Source: DAIPKP01 sp964545875
GTDB taxonomy: Bacteria; Synergistota; Synergistia; Synergistales; Aminiphilaceae
DNA length: 64,000 nt
Assembly: GCA_964545875.1 (NCBI GenBank)
Contig: CAZJHH010000005.1
Location: 1-64,000, forward strand
Reading direction: 5' to 3'
The position numbers and the translations under genes were made by a program. Below the pieces are notes generated by a model. The model had not been told where the DNA came from. It worked only from the letters and a program-made list of their open reading frames with translations, and ran no database searches. Shown here piece by piece: positions 17,526 through 26,927 of this stretch; positions within the stretch are counted from its first letter, which is position 1, and each line of letters starts with the position of its first letter.

Positions 17526-18146
17526 CTAAGAATTCTCCATCTCCAGATCCCGCCGGGATTCCAAGGCGGCATGAAGCGTCACCCGATCCGCATAGCCTAT
17601 GGCACCTCCCACGGGAAGGCCGTAGGAAAGCCGGCTTATTCTGCAACGGCACTCGTGAAGTCGCAGATACTCACATACCCGGTAACTCGTCAGTTCTCCT
17701 TCAACTCTCGGATTGGTAGCCAGTATCACCTCCTTTATCCGACTCTCTTCTTTAATACGGTTTTTAAGTTTTTCCAAGGAGCTTTCGGGAATGCTCCTAT
17801 CCTCCAGGGGCGATTCGTATCCCCCCAGAACGTAGTATATTCCCCGGTATGCTCCTGATTCCTCAATACAGAGCATGTCCTCCGCAGACTCCACCACGCA
17901 AAGAGAAGACATTTCCCGAAAGGGATCCATGCATACCGGGCATAAATCTCCCTCCGCCAGCCCGTTACAACGTTTGCAAAAACGAAGATCCCTCCGGAGG
18001 GCCACAAGCACCTCCGCAAGGCTTCGGGAAAAGGCCTCGGGTTGCTGGAGAAGGTGAAAAGCCATGCGGCGACCGCTTTTTTCTCCTATTCCAGGAAATT
18101 GCGAAAAAAGCTGTACTGCCCGTTCAATGAGGGAAGGGACCGCCAA
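17526..18146 (-). CDS. recR: Recombination mediator protein RecR
   Basis: RecR works with RecO/RecF to load RecA at gapped DNA. The helix-hairpin-helix motif lies near residue 18 (FPGIGEKSGRRMAFHLL), the zinc finger C..C..C..C reads CKRCNGLAEGDLCPVC, and the Toprim domain follows (LCVVESAEDMLCIEESGAYRGIYYVLGG). Length of 206 is typical. Start is TTG at 18146, with AGGAAGAG four bases before. ebfC lies 10 bases upstream, the usual ebfC-recR pair. Confidence 0.95.
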   Translation of the reverse strand: MAVPSLIERAVQLFSQFPGIGEKSGRRMAFHLLQQPEAFSRSLAEVLVALRRDLRFCKRCNGLAEGDLCPVCMDPFREMSSLCVVESAEDMLCIEESGAYRGIYYVLGGYESPLEDRSIPESSLEKLKNRIKEESRIKEVILATNPRVEGELTSYRVCEYLRLHECRCRISRLSYGLPVGGAIGYADRVTLHAALESRRDLEMENS

Positions 18147-18156
18147 AGTTCTCTTC

Positions 18157-18465
18157 CTAGAAAAGTCCCGGGATATTCATACCCCCGGTAATTTGGGCCA
18201 TCTTCCGCTCCGAAAGCTCCCGGCTCTTTCTCATGGCCTCTCCGATGGCGGCCAAGACGAGATCCTCCAGCATTTCCACATCCTGGGGATCTACAACTTC
18301 CGGGGAAATGGAGATTCCCGTCACCTCTCCCTGGCCGTTGGCCTTGGCGGTAACCATACCCCCTCCCGAGGATCCCTCCACAACCTCCGAAGCAAGTTCT
18401 TCTTGCATTTTCGCCATTTGAGCCTGCATTCTCTGAGCCTGTTTAAGCATTTTGTCCATTTTCAT
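18157..18465 (-). CDS. ebfC: YbaB/EbfC nucleoid-associated protein
   Basis: A small DNA-binding dimer. Residues start MKMDKMLKQAQRMQAQMAKMQEELA and contain VTAKANGQGEVTGISISPEVVDPQDVEMLEDLVLAA, matching the family. The frame is open to 18510, but the family start is the ATG at 18465; the GAGGAG at 13 bases is a little far. The 102-residue length is typical. It pairs with recR just downstream. Confidence 0.9.
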   Translation of the reverse strand: MKMDKMLKQAQRMQAQMAKMQEELASEVVEGSSGGGMVTAKANGQGEVTGISISPEVVDPQDVEMLEDLVLAAIGEAMRKSRELSERKMAQITGGMNIPGLF

Positions 18466-18565
18466 CGGTTTTTCAACACTCCTCGGCATATAAATATAAA
18501 ATAGCGACATTCGCTCTCTCGGGAACGAGACATCTTCCAGATCGATCCCGCCTCACAGCGCATCC

Positions 18566-19024
18566 TCAGTGATGATACGGATGTCCCGAAGCGATGGTAA
18601 AAGCTCGATAGATCTGCTCCAACAAAACCACCAGGGCCAGCTCGTGAGGAAGGGTCATGTCCGAAAGGCGCAGTATGAAATCCGCCCGGGTCCGCACGTC
18701 CGGGCTCACTCCGTAAGCTCCCCCTACCACGAAAACCACTCTTCCCCGAGCAGATCCCAGAAGAGCGGTAATTTTTTTCGAAAAACCACAACTTTCGAGA
18801 GAATTGCCTCGTTCGTCCAAGAGTACCACGCTATCCCCGGAATTTATAGAGCCAAGAATGGATTTTCCTTCCTTTTCTGAACTCTGGAAAGCATTCCCCT
18901 TGGCGGGAGGAAGGGGTTCAAAACCCAAAGAAACATACCCTCTGAGGCGTTGCAGGTACTCTTCACAGGCTTCCCGAGCCCAGGGTTTTTTGGGTTTTCC
19001 CACCGCCAGAACCAAAAGTTTCAT
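18566..19024 (-). CDS. rlmH: 23S rRNA (pseudouridine-1915-N3) methyltransferase RlmH
   Basis: RlmH methylates pseudouridine 1915 of the 23S rRNA, using S-adenosylmethionine, as a knotted SPOUT dimer. The 152-residue protein has VVLLDERGNSLES, FVVGGAYGVSPDVRTRADFILRLSDMTLPHELALVVLLEQIYRAFTIASGHPYHH, the full C-terminal signature. Its ATG overlaps the atpD stop by 4 bases, so it is the last gene of the ATPase operon transcript or is coupled to it. Confidence 0.95.
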   Translation of the reverse strand: MKLLVLAVGKPKKPWAREACEEYLQRLRGYVSLGFEPLPPAKGNAFQSSEKEGKSILGSINSGDSVVLLDERGNSLESCGFSKKITALLGSARGRVVFVVGGAYGVSPDVRTRADFILRLSDMTLPHELALVVLLEQIYRAFTIASGHPYHH

Positions 19025-19665
19025 GATTCTCGAAGATTGCGGGATGTCGTTTTTCCCCGGGCTATCCGCTTCCGCACCTGCCGTTCCTGGCGCTCCCGTT
19101 CCTGAAGTCCATCCTGAATACGCAAAATTTCCTGATGCATGGTGGGAAGGATGTTATGTTCCAGGTTCCCCGCCTTGCGGCGTATTTTCTGAAGTTCCCG
19201 GTTCAATATATTGAGCCGGGTCAGAATGTTGATGTATTCCCAGAGAAATTCCGCCATACGGCGCATTCCTTCCATGAGATCATCCACGAAAAACGAGGAG
19301 AGAGCGGGATCATATTTTTGCCGGTGCAGGACTTGCCAGGCCTCCTCTCCCTCTGGATAGAACTGGGGAAAGGCACATCCCATGACGGCATGTTTCTCCT
19401 CCCGCACCGCCAAGGTAGGGCTGTTACTCCGAAGAAGATCCAGCGAGAAGGCGCCTTCAAAGAGCCGAAGCTGGGTATAGGAGATCTCCAAAGCCTCGCT
19501 CTCCTCCTCGAAGCGACGGCGGAGCTCTTCGAAACGACGGCGATCCTCTTCGATGGTGCGGATAAGGGCATCTCGCTTCTTTTCGAGGAGATGCAGCCCC
19601 CGGCGCACCGATGTAGATTGCCGCTGGAGAGTCAGGAGCTGTTCCCGAGTAATCGGAAGAGGCAC
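19021..19665 (-). CDS. atpD: V-type ATP synthase subunit D
   Basis: The central rotor shaft subunit of the A/V-ATPase. The 214-residue protein is almost all helical, with coiled-coil ends (LLEKKRDALIRTIEEDRRRFEELRRRFEEE at about 27-56 and LTRLNILNRELQKIRRKAGNLEHNILP near 145-172). Start is GTG at 19665, with GGAGA seven bases before. It follows atpB by two bases. The gene order A-B-D is universal in these operons. Confidence 0.92.
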   Translation of the reverse strand: MPLPITREQLLTLQRQSTSVRRGLHLLEKKRDALIRTIEEDRRRFEELRRRFEEESEALEISYTQLRLFEGAFSLDLLRSNSPTLAVREEKHAVMGCAFPQFYPEGEEAWQVLHRQKYDPALSSFFVDDLMEGMRRMAEFLWEYINILTRLNILNRELQKIRRKAGNLEHNILPTMHQEILRIQDGLQERERQERQVRKRIARGKTTSRNLRES

Positions 19666-19667
19666 TC

Positions 19668-21062
19668 TTAATTCTCCCGTTCCTTATGCATTCGCTCCAC
19701 CACATCTCGAGGAAGACGATAGATTTCCTCCTTGGGAAGTACTCCCAGTAGATCCCAGGCCACCCGCACCGTTTCTTCCAAAGGACGACGCCCTTCCTGG
19801 TGTACCAGGAATTCCTCGAAAATTTTCCCAAACCGGAGATAGCGCTTTTCCAAGGAAGAGAGGGCATCGTCTCCAATGACGATTCGCAGCTGTTCCAGCT
19901 CCCGGGCCCGAGCATAGGATGCATAGATCTGATCCGCCAGAGAACGATGCTCCGGAAAGGTTTTCTCCTTGCCTATGCCTTTATTCATGAGCCGGCTCAA
20001 ACTGGGAAGAATATCCACGGGAGGGTAGATTCCCTTGCGCTGAAGAGCCCGGCCGAGCACGATCTGCCCCTCGGTGATGTATCCCGTAAGATCCACCACG
20101 GGATGGGTCATGTCGTCATCGGGCATGGAAACCATGGGAATCTGGGTAATACTCCCGGAGGAGTTTTTGACACATCCCGCTCGTTCGTAAAGAGTAGCCA
20201 GGTCGGAGTACATGTACCCCGGATATCCCCGGCGTCCGGGGATTTCCTCCCGGGCCGCTCCGATTTCCCTAAGAGCCTCGCAGTAGGAAAGCATATCCGT
20301 AAGAACCACCAGTACATGATATCCCAGCTGATAGGCAAAGTATTCCGCCACGGTAAGGGCCATTCTGGGTGTGAGGAGCCGCTCCGCTGCGGAATCGCTG
20401 GCGAGATTCATAAAGAAGACCCCTTTGCCGAGAGCTCCGTTTTTACGAAAGGCCTCCAGGAAAAAATTCGCTTCCCGCCGGGTAATACCCATGGCGGCAA
20501 AGACTACCAGAAAGGGCTGATTCGTTCCGGGCACCCGGGAGTAGGATACGATCTGGGCCGCCAATTCGTTGGAAGGAAGCCCCGCCCCTGTAAAAATGGG
20601 GAGTTTCTGGCCCAGCACGAGGGAGTTGGTAAGATCGATGGTGGAGATTCCCGTTTCGATAAAGGCACTAGGACTCCGGCGCCGCTCCGGGTTGAGAGGT
20701 TGTCCGCTCACTTCGAAATAGTCCGACGCAAAGGGGAGGGGATCTCCTCCAAGCATTTCCCCCCGGCCGTTGAGAACCTTGCCGATGAGAGATTTTCCCA
20801 CGGGAACCCGTACCACATCCTGCTCCAGCCAGACGGTGGTGCGAGCTTCCGCAAGTCCCAGGGTTCCGTCGAAGACCTGGATAACCACAAGATCTTCCTG
20901 GATCTGAAGAACCTGGCCGGTGCGCTGTCCTTCGGGGGTTTCGATGGTCACGAGTTCTCCGTAGGCTACATCCTTTACGTGATCCACGAAAACCAGGGGG
21001 CCCGCAATGCCCCGGATGGAACGGTATCCTCGCCGGTAAAGGGGAGGGGTCGATTTAGCCAC
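19668..21062 (-). CDS. atpB: V-type ATP synthase subunit B (non-catalytic)
   Basis: The B subunit alternates with A in the hexamer and binds but does not hydrolyse nucleotide. No Walker A is present where A has one; GAGLPSNELAAQIVSYSRV replaces it, as in other B subunits. LTDMLSYCEALREIGAAREEIPGRRGYPGYMYSDLATLYERAG and GSITQIPMVSMPDDDMTHP are family hallmarks. Length of 464 is typical. Start is GTG at 21062, nine bases after AGGAGG, overlapping the atpA stop by 8 bases. Confidence 0.97.
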   Translation of the reverse strand: MAKSTPPLYRRGYRSIRGIAGPLVFVDHVKDVAYGELVTIETPEGQRTGQVLQIQEDLVVIQVFDGTLGLAEARTTVWLEQDVVRVPVGKSLIGKVLNGRGEMLGGDPLPFASDYFEVSGQPLNPERRRSPSAFIETGISTIDLTNSLVLGQKLPIFTGAGLPSNELAAQIVSYSRVPGTNQPFLVVFAAMGITRREANFFLEAFRKNGALGKGVFFMNLASDSAAERLLTPRMALTVAEYFAYQLGYHVLVVLTDMLSYCEALREIGAAREEIPGRRGYPGYMYSDLATLYERAGCVKNSSGSITQIPMVSMPDDDMTHPVVDLTGYITEGQIVLGRALQRKGIYPPVDILPSLSRLMNKGIGKEKTFPEHRSLADQIYASYARARELEQLRIVIGDDALSSLEKRYLRFGKIFEEFLVHQEGRRPLEETVRVAWDLLGVLPKEEIYRLPRDVVERMHKEREN

Positions 21063-22836
21063 GGATCATCGCCTCCTTAAGAGATTCAAGATCCGAGGTA
21101 AAGTGCGCCAGCCAAACCTGAACTTCTTTTTCCAGAGAGTCCTCGGGCTCCCGGCGAAGCTCCAAAAGTTCCCGGCGCAGGGAAGTTACAGGAAGGTTCT
21201 CGAAGAAAAAGCCCTCGTCGAGATAGGACTTTCCCCGTTCGTAAAGTCCCTGAAAAAGCTCCAGCATCTGTCTTTGCCGAAAGAGGGAAGAATACGCATC
21301 CTGGTCATCGAAGGCATTCTGCTGAAGAAAGACCACCCGAACGAGATGGGCGATTTCGAGAATCCATTTGTCTTCCTCCCCCAAACCATCCCGCCCGAGA
21401 AGCTGTACCAGGTCCGAAAGCTCCTTTTCCTTCGCCAGGAGATCCCGGACGAACTGCACCCGGCGGGCCCAGGCATCTCCAAAGATTTTCACAAAGTAAT
21501 CATCCATTCCCTCCGCATAGAGGGAATAGCTGGTCCGCCAGTTTATGGAGGGAAAATGGCGCTCCTGGGCGAGTTTTTTATCCAAAGCCCAGAAAGCCCC
21601 GGCCATGCGAAGACTTGCCTGAGTAACGGGCTCGGAAAAATCCCCCCCCGCAGGAGAAACGGCGTTCACCACGGAAACCGAACCTATTCTTTCTTCTGCG
21701 GCACTTCCAAGAAGCCGGGCCTTTCCGGCGCGTTCAAAGAAGGCCGCCAACCGGGCACCGAGATAGGCGGGATATCCCTCTTCTCCCGGCATCTCTTCGA
21801 GCCTGCCGCTGATCTCGCGGAGCGCCTCGGCCCAACGGGAGGTGGAATCCGCCATAAGAGCCACGGAATACCCCATATCCCTAAAATACTCTGCCGCAGT
21901 AATACCCACGTAGATACTCGCCTCCCGGGCCGCCACGGGCATATTAGACGTGTTGGCAATGAGCATCACCCGTTCCATGAGAGGGGTTCCATGCCGAGGA
22001 TCCCGAAGTTCCGGAAATTCCTCAAGCACTTCCGTCATCTCGTTTCCCCGCTCTCCGCAGCCGATGTAGATGATCACATCCGCATCGCACCACTTGGCCA
22101 GGGACTGCTGGGTCACAGTTTTGCCCGTGCCGAATCCTCCGGGAATAATGGCGGCTCCCCCCTTAGCCATGGGAAAGAGAGAATCCAGCACCCGCTGCCC
22201 CGTAAGAAGGGGTTCGTTCAGAGGAAGCATGGCCTTCACCGGCCGGGGAGTGCGGATGTTCCAGCTCTGCTTCATTCGGAGGATCTCGCCGGATGAAAGA
22301 TGCCCCAAGGAGTCTCCTACCCGGTAGGATCCCTCGGAGAGGATTTCTTCCAGCTCGCCTCCCTCGAAGTTCGGAGGAATCATGAGGCGATGCTCAAATA
22401 AATGTCCCTCTCGGACAACTCCGAAGATATCTCCTTTGCGGAGAAACTGTCCCTTTTGCACCAGAGGAGTGAACTCCCAAAGCCGCTCTTCGTCCAGGCT
22501 GGGGAGACGAACTCCCCGGGGGAGAAAAAGCTCCTCTTCGGGAAACGAATCCAGAGGTCTTCCGATACCGTCAAAGACACCTCCAAGGAGCCCCGGGCCG
22601 AGATCCATCGAAAGGAGGTTCCCGGAGTACTCCACCCCTTCCCCTGCAGAAAGGCCCGTGGTATCCTCATAAACCTGGATATCCGCCCACTTTTCCCGAA
22701 GACGCACCACCTCCCCCATGAGGTGGAGAGATCCCACCCGAACCACTTCGAACATGCGTACCAGGGGTGAAGCCTCGGCCTGAATCACGGGCCCGGAAAT
22801 CCCTAAAATTCGAGGGCTGCGTGCCTTTTCGTCCAT
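21055..22836 (-). CDS. atpA: V-type ATP synthase subunit A (catalytic)
   Basis: The catalytic subunit, with Walker A GGFGTGKTVTQQSLAKW near residue 230, GERGNEMTEVLEEFPEL, and ADSTSRWAEALREISGRLEEMPGEEGYPAYLGARLAAFFERAG. The family non-homologous region follows the N-terminal barrel. The ATG at 22836 has AAGGAG six bases upstream; an ATG five codons earlier precedes that site. The product is 593 residues, as expected. It is translated directly after atpF. Confidence 0.97.
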   Translation of the reverse strand: MDEKARSPRILGISGPVIQAEASPLVRMFEVVRVGSLHLMGEVVRLREKWADIQVYEDTTGLSAGEGVEYSGNLLSMDLGPGLLGGVFDGIGRPLDSFPEEELFLPRGVRLPSLDEERLWEFTPLVQKGQFLRKGDIFGVVREGHLFEHRLMIPPNFEGGELEEILSEGSYRVGDSLGHLSSGEILRMKQSWNIRTPRPVKAMLPLNEPLLTGQRVLDSLFPMAKGGAAIIPGGFGTGKTVTQQSLAKWCDADVIIYIGCGERGNEMTEVLEEFPELRDPRHGTPLMERVMLIANTSNMPVAAREASIYVGITAAEYFRDMGYSVALMADSTSRWAEALREISGRLEEMPGEEGYPAYLGARLAAFFERAGKARLLGSAAEERIGSVSVVNAVSPAGGDFSEPVTQASLRMAGAFWALDKKLAQERHFPSINWRTSYSLYAEGMDDYFVKIFGDAWARRVQFVRDLLAKEKELSDLVQLLGRDGLGEEDKWILEIAHLVRVVFLQQNAFDDQDAYSSLFRQRQMLELFQGLYERGKSYLDEGFFFENLPVTSLRRELLELRREPEDSLEKEVQVWLAHFTSDLESLKEAMIRG

Positions 22837-22851
22837 GCGGTTCTCCTTCAT

Positions 22852-23106
22852 CTAGGCAATGTTCCGCATGTTGGGAAAAGGAATCCACACGGGCCTTGAC
22901 AGGTGCTGCACCTGCTGTCGGTAATACTGAGGCACCTGTTCAAACCATTCCGGTTCGTAGAGCACAAAGGCCACATTCTCTTTCACCAACTCCTCCCAGA
23001 CTTCCCCCAAAGACCGGGGGTTTTCACAAATACAGGGAGCAAAACCCACAAGAGACCAGAGATCCACAAAAATCTTACGTCCCAATACCACTCCCGTTTT
23101 TTTCAT
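22852..23106 (-). CDS. atpF: V-type ATP synthase subunit F (short)
   Basis: Subunit F binds D in the central stalk. The 84-residue protein starts MKKTGVVLGRKIFVDLWSLVGF and includes ENVAFVLYEPEWFEQVP, a weak match to the F fold. It is shorter than the usual 100-105 residues, and its C-terminal helix is reduced. The identity rests mainly on its place between atpC and atpA, the invariant F position. ATG with AGG nine bases upstream. Confidence 0.75.
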   Translation of the reverse strand: MKKTGVVLGRKIFVDLWSLVGFAPCICENPRSLGEVWEELVKENVAFVLYEPEWFEQVPQYYRQQVQHLSRPVWIPFPNMRNIA

Positions 23107-23140
23107 ATTTTCAATCCTGCCTGTTTTTATCTTTTCCCGT

Positions 23141-24223
23141 TCAAACGAACAAAAGGCGCTGTCGAATCTTCTCCTCGGAATAGTTCAAGGCGAGCCCCGT
23201 AACGATATAGTTCAGATTATCCCACTCCGCCATCTGCCGGGCGAGATACCCCATGGCCACTTCTATCCCCAGAGGATTTCTGCGCAAAAACGAGGCCTGC
23301 CAGCGGAGAAAGCTTCTGTTGAGGGCCTGTTGGAACATGTTGGGGGTCTCCTCGTGAATCTGGCGCACCATCCCCATCCAGGGAGTTCCCCGTACCGCTT
23401 CGAGAATGGAACGAGACTGGGCAAGATGTCCCTCCTCGATGAGTCCTCCATCGAGATAATCCGCCTGATCCGACATTTCTCCTCGGGAAAAACCGTGCTC
23501 CCTTCGAAGCCATATGCCGAGGTTCAGAAGATCCACCAGCATGCGGAGGTACGTCTCCACGAGATCCCCGTTCGAAGAAGGGCAGGAGGCGAGAAGACCG
23601 AAGAGATAGTTCTTATACTCCAGAAGATAGCCCCTCTCCACCCTCCAGTACTCCAGTCCCCGAAGCAGGTTCAAAGCAGCATTTCCAAGAGCTTTTCCCA
23701 GGGGGGTGCGGATGTCGTGACTCCGTTCGGAAAGTTCCTGAAGGCTTTCGGATTTCCAGAGGAGAGAGACTACATGAGGAGGGATCATGCCGTAAATATG
23801 CCAAAGAGGCTCTCCATAGGTACGGTCACTTCCGGGAAGGAAGGAACGCAAAAGCACCCGGGTATTGTGCAAATCTCCCCGGGCAAGAAGAATACTCACC
23901 AGATCCCGGGTCTCTCCTTCTGCGGCCCTGCGCATGCGCAGCAGCTCGTTTCCCATACCTACGGCAAGAGCCACTTCGATGCGCTGCAACACGTTACGCT
24001 CCCGTGAAACGAGTTCGTTCCGGTAGACCCCGCCGTATTTGCTCTCCAGCAAAGACGCCTCCATACCCTCCAGATCCCGGCGGAGGAGAATCTCGTACTC
24101 CTCCTTTTCGAGGAAATAGGAAAGCCGGGAACGAAGAAGAGCGTTAAGATATCCGTAATTCTCGTACCGTCCGAAGAACCTGATCAAAAAGCTCTTCCAT
24201 GGTATTCCCGATCTCTTTCGCAA
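23141..24223 (-). CDS. atpC: V-type ATP synthase subunit C
   Basis: Subunit C (AC39-like) joins the central stalk to the membrane rotor. The 360-residue helical protein has ENYGYLNALLRSRLSYFL at its start and WDNLNYIVTGLALNYSEEKIRQRLL at its end, like family members where the C terminus reads W..ENLR.I. The TTG at 24223 has GAGGAG five bases upstream; a TTG twelve codons later is an alternative. It overlaps atpE by 80 bases, a long overlap for such operons. Confidence 0.85.
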   Translation of the reverse strand: MRKRSGIPWKSFLIRFFGRYENYGYLNALLRSRLSYFLEKEEYEILLRRDLEGMEASLLESKYGGVYRNELVSRERNVLQRIEVALAVGMGNELLRMRRAAEGETRDLVSILLARGDLHNTRVLLRSFLPGSDRTYGEPLWHIYGMIPPHVVSLLWKSESLQELSERSHDIRTPLGKALGNAALNLLRGLEYWRVERGYLLEYKNYLFGLLASCPSSNGDLVETYLRMLVDLLNLGIWLRREHGFSRGEMSDQADYLDGGLIEEGHLAQSRSILEAVRGTPWMGMVRQIHEETPNMFQQALNRSFLRWQASFLRRNPLGIEVAMGYLARQMAEWDNLNYIVTGLALNYSEEKIRQRLLFV

Positions 24224-24809
24224 GCCGACTCCTCACCTTGTTCCATCGCGTAGAAAGCCGATTATCCACCACCAGAGTTTCCGTGGCTTCATCCATAAGC
24301 ATGCACCCTCCCCAGGGATCTTCGCTTCCTTCAAAAAAAACGAATTTTGCCACCCGGGGATGGTTTCGAATTTCTTCAGGAAAATCCGGAGAACAGGAGA
24401 GTGTTACGGAACCTCCTTCGAAGACCTCCAAGGCCTCCTCAAAAAGTTGTCGTTCCACGGCCACAAGAGCGTTCTCCTCTTTCAGAGAGGCGATTTTTGA
24501 ACGAATTGCCTCCCGAACCTCTTCGGCGAGCTGCTGCCCCAGAGAGTAGAGATATTCCGTAAGATCGTAGAGAAGTTTGCTCCGGATCTCCTCCTTTCGG
24601 AGGAGCAAGGCCTCTTCCTGAAGAAGGCGAATGCGGGAGATCTCACTCTCCACTTCAAGACGCCTCTGGGCAATGGCATCTCCCAGACGGCTCTCGATTT
24701 TTTTTGCCTCTTCCCGGTAACGGCAGGAATACTCCTCTCGGAGAGCCTCCTTAAAAGCCTCCAGAGGAACCAGCGCCTCTTTTTTCAGCTCTTCCGAGGA
24801 GGGATCCAC
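24144..24809 (-). CDS. atpE: V-type ATP synthase subunit E
   Basis: The peripheral stalk subunit that pairs with H. The first 110 residues are charged coiled coil; the C-terminal head has GGCMLMDEATETLVVDNRLSTRWNKVRSRL, typical of subunit E. I chose the GTG at 24809, nine bases after AGGAGG, over an in-frame TTG at 24830 that overlaps the atpK stop. The product is 221 residues. Confidence 0.88.
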   Translation of the reverse strand: MDPSSEELKKEALVPLEAFKEALREEYSCRYREEAKKIESRLGDAIAQRRLEVESEISRIRLLQEEALLLRKEEIRSKLLYDLTEYLYSLGQQLAEEVREAIRSKIASLKEENALVAVERQLFEEALEVFEGGSVTLSCSPDFPEEIRNHPRVAKFVFFEGSEDPWGGCMLMDEATETLVVDNRLSTRWNKVRSRLAKEIGNTMEELFDQVLRTVRELRIS

Positions 24810-24822
24810 CCCAGCACTCCTC

Positions 24823-25041
24823 CTAGGCAAAGCGAAGAATCAGCATGATGGCCACCACGAAACCCAGAATAACCATGGTCTCCGGAATGGCCTCAAGAAT
24901 GATCATGGTCCCTGCGGTTTCAGGCTTTTCTGCCACCGTTCCAGCTCCGGCACTTCCGATTTTAGCCTGGGCATAGGCTGTGGCGATGGCGGGCAATCCC
25001 ACTGCAAGGGCTGCAGCGAAAGCAATTAATGCTTTTTCCAC
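24823..25041 (-). CDS. atpK: V-type ATP synthase proteolipid subunit K (c ring)
   Basis: A 72-residue proteolipid with two membrane helices forming the rotor ring. The first helix includes AYAQAKIGSAGAG and the second AIPETMVILGFVVAIMLIL; the glutamate in PETM is the ion carrier. A glutamine in the first helix and a threonine after the glutamate resemble ligands in sodium-binding rings, so sodium coupling is possible, an inference from short motifs. It has a single hairpin, unlike the four-helix NtpK of enterococci. Start is GTG at 25041, six bases after GGAGGAG. It overlaps atpI by 19 bases. Confidence 0.92.
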   Translation of the reverse strand: MEKALIAFAAALAVGLPAIATAYAQAKIGSAGAGTVAEKPETAGTMIILEAIPETMVILGFVVAIMLILRFA

Positions 25042-26927
25042 GAAGCACTCCTCCTTTTTGCAAAAGGAACATAGGGTCTTCCCTGTCCCGAATAAAACTT
25101 CCCCAAAAATTCCACGTAATGAAGCCGGGCCGCATGAAGACCCGAACCGGCAAAGGCGAGAACGATGTTCAGCAGATGCAGAAGTACCGCAAGAAGAAGA
25201 CCGAAGACTGACGCTCCCAGGACATCCACAAAGGTGGAGGCCACCATGGCGAGGATTGCCGAAGAGAGTCCGATGGCAGCGATTCGAACGTAGCTGAGGA
25301 TATTCCCTATGGCACTGAGGGTTTCGATCATTCCCCCCAAACCACCGCCAAAGATCACGCAAACCAGGCCCGACACCAAAACCGCAATTCCCGCATGGGG
25401 AGGGAGAATTTCGTAAAGCCCCGCTCCCAGTAAAAGAAGCCCGATAATGATGCCGAGCATTCCCAGGCGTTCCATCCAGAGATGTCGGTTCTTATGCCGA
25501 AGTCCTTCGAAAACTCCGAGTATAAGTCCCAATCCCACATGAGCCAAGCCCAGAATTATGGAGAAAACCATCACCGGAAGCACCACATGAGAGCGTTCGA
25601 GCCAGAGGGGGTGGATGTTGAAGAGCCGCAGCCCCACGTCACCGAAGAACTCTCCGTAGGCAAACCCCCAGAGGATGCTCCAAAAAGCGAGGTGAAAGAA
25701 AATCATTCCCACCATACGCAGGATCTCGGACTTCTTGGAGCGATAGAGGAAAAAGCCGATGCCTCCAATCAAAAGGCCATACCCCGCATCTCCCACCATA
25801 CACCCCGAAAAGAGCGGAAAGAAGATACCGATCATAATGGTGGGATCAATGCCCGTGTAGGGAGGAAGCGAAAGAAGCTTAAGAAAGAGATGGAAGGGAT
25901 CGAATATTTTCGGATTTTTTAGGGATGTTGGAACCTGGAGCAGTTCCCCGCCGAGAGGTTTCCGCCACTCCACAAAAATCTGAGATCCGAAGTTTTCCCG
26001 AAGGCCATCTTCTACGGCCTTGGCCTGATCCTGGGGAATCCATCCGAAAAGGGAAAACATTTCCCCCTGGGAGAGGGCTCTGTTTTCCATTTGAAGAGCT
26101 TCCACCCGATCCTCGATAAGCATCAGCACAGCCCCAAGTTTAGGCCCCCAATTTTTTTTCGTTCTTTCGAGCTCTTCTTCGATCTCCTGCAATCTTTTGG
26201 GCACCCAATGGAGCCCCGATTCGATGGCCGCCACAGACTCATGATGTGTAAACTTCGTAAATGCCGGAGGAGGCCGCCAGGCCACTACGTTTTCTTCTTC
26301 GAAAAGCTTTTCGAGAGAGTTCTGAGCAAGGGGAGGAATGCTGAAGGACACCAGCAAGTCGTCATGTCCCGTCTTTACGCTGTGATAGCGCAGGGAAACC
26401 CGTTCTTTCACGGGGGTGAACTTACGCAGTACCACCCGTACTTCCTGAAGAATTCTTCCGTAAATTCCCGCAGGAACCCACCAGAGAGAAACTCGGTTGC
26501 CCCGCTTCTGCTCTTCCTCGAAAAAAGAGGAGAAATGCGTCACATCCCGATGAGAACTGCGGAGTATTCGCAGGGTTTCCTGAAGAGATTTCTTCTCCTG
26601 CACAAGCCCCTGGAGACGCTCCCGAAAAGCTTCAAGGCTTTCTTCCAGATCTCCTAGGATCTCTTCGTCAAAGGAGGATATCCATTGATGGGCCCACTGC
26701 AAACGTTCCTCGGAGACCTCGTCCCAGCTTCTCCACTCAAGAACCTCCACCATTCCCTGAACAGTGGCGCTCAAAAACTTCAACCTTTTGAGATCGGAAA
26801 GAGTTTCTCCGTAATCCCGATCCTCATCATCCGCATGAAGGACACCCATGGTATGCAGAAGATCGATAACTGCCCGTTTTCGACTTGCCACACCCCAGAT
26901 AAAAAAACGAACCATCTTTTGAATCAA
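25026..26927 (-). CDS. atpI: V-type ATP synthase subunit I (a-subunit)
   Basis: The stator membrane subunit that provides the ion path. Residues 1-320 are cytoplasmic with coiled coils; the C-terminal half has about seven or eight membrane segments, with FSGCMVGDAGYGLLIGGIGF and TLSAIGNILSYVRIAAIGLSSAILA (the conserved arginine in SYVRI), and HLLNIVLAFAGSGLHAARLHYVEFLGKFY. The TTG at 26927 shares TTGA with the atpH stop and follows GAGGGG by nine bases; an ATG four codons later is an alternative. About 633 residues. Confidence 0.93.
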   Translation of the reverse strand: MIQKMVRFFIWGVASRKRAVIDLLHTMGVLHADDEDRDYGETLSDLKRLKFLSATVQGMVEVLEWRSWDEVSEERLQWAHQWISSFDEEILGDLEESLEAFRERLQGLVQEKKSLQETLRILRSSHRDVTHFSSFFEEEQKRGNRVSLWWVPAGIYGRILQEVRVVLRKFTPVKERVSLRYHSVKTGHDDLLVSFSIPPLAQNSLEKLFEEENVVAWRPPPAFTKFTHHESVAAIESGLHWVPKRLQEIEEELERTKKNWGPKLGAVLMLIEDRVEALQMENRALSQGEMFSLFGWIPQDQAKAVEDGLRENFGSQIFVEWRKPLGGELLQVPTSLKNPKIFDPFHLFLKLLSLPPYTGIDPTIMIGIFFPLFSGCMVGDAGYGLLIGGIGFFLYRSKKSEILRMVGMIFFHLAFWSILWGFAYGEFFGDVGLRLFNIHPLWLERSHVVLPVMVFSIILGLAHVGLGLILGVFEGLRHKNRHLWMERLGMLGIIIGLLLLGAGLYEILPPHAGIAVLVSGLVCVIFGGGLGGMIETLSAIGNILSYVRIAAIGLSSAILAMVASTFVDVLGASVFGLLLAVLLHLLNIVLAFAGSGLHAARLHYVEFLGKFYSGQGRPYVPFAKRRSASWKKH

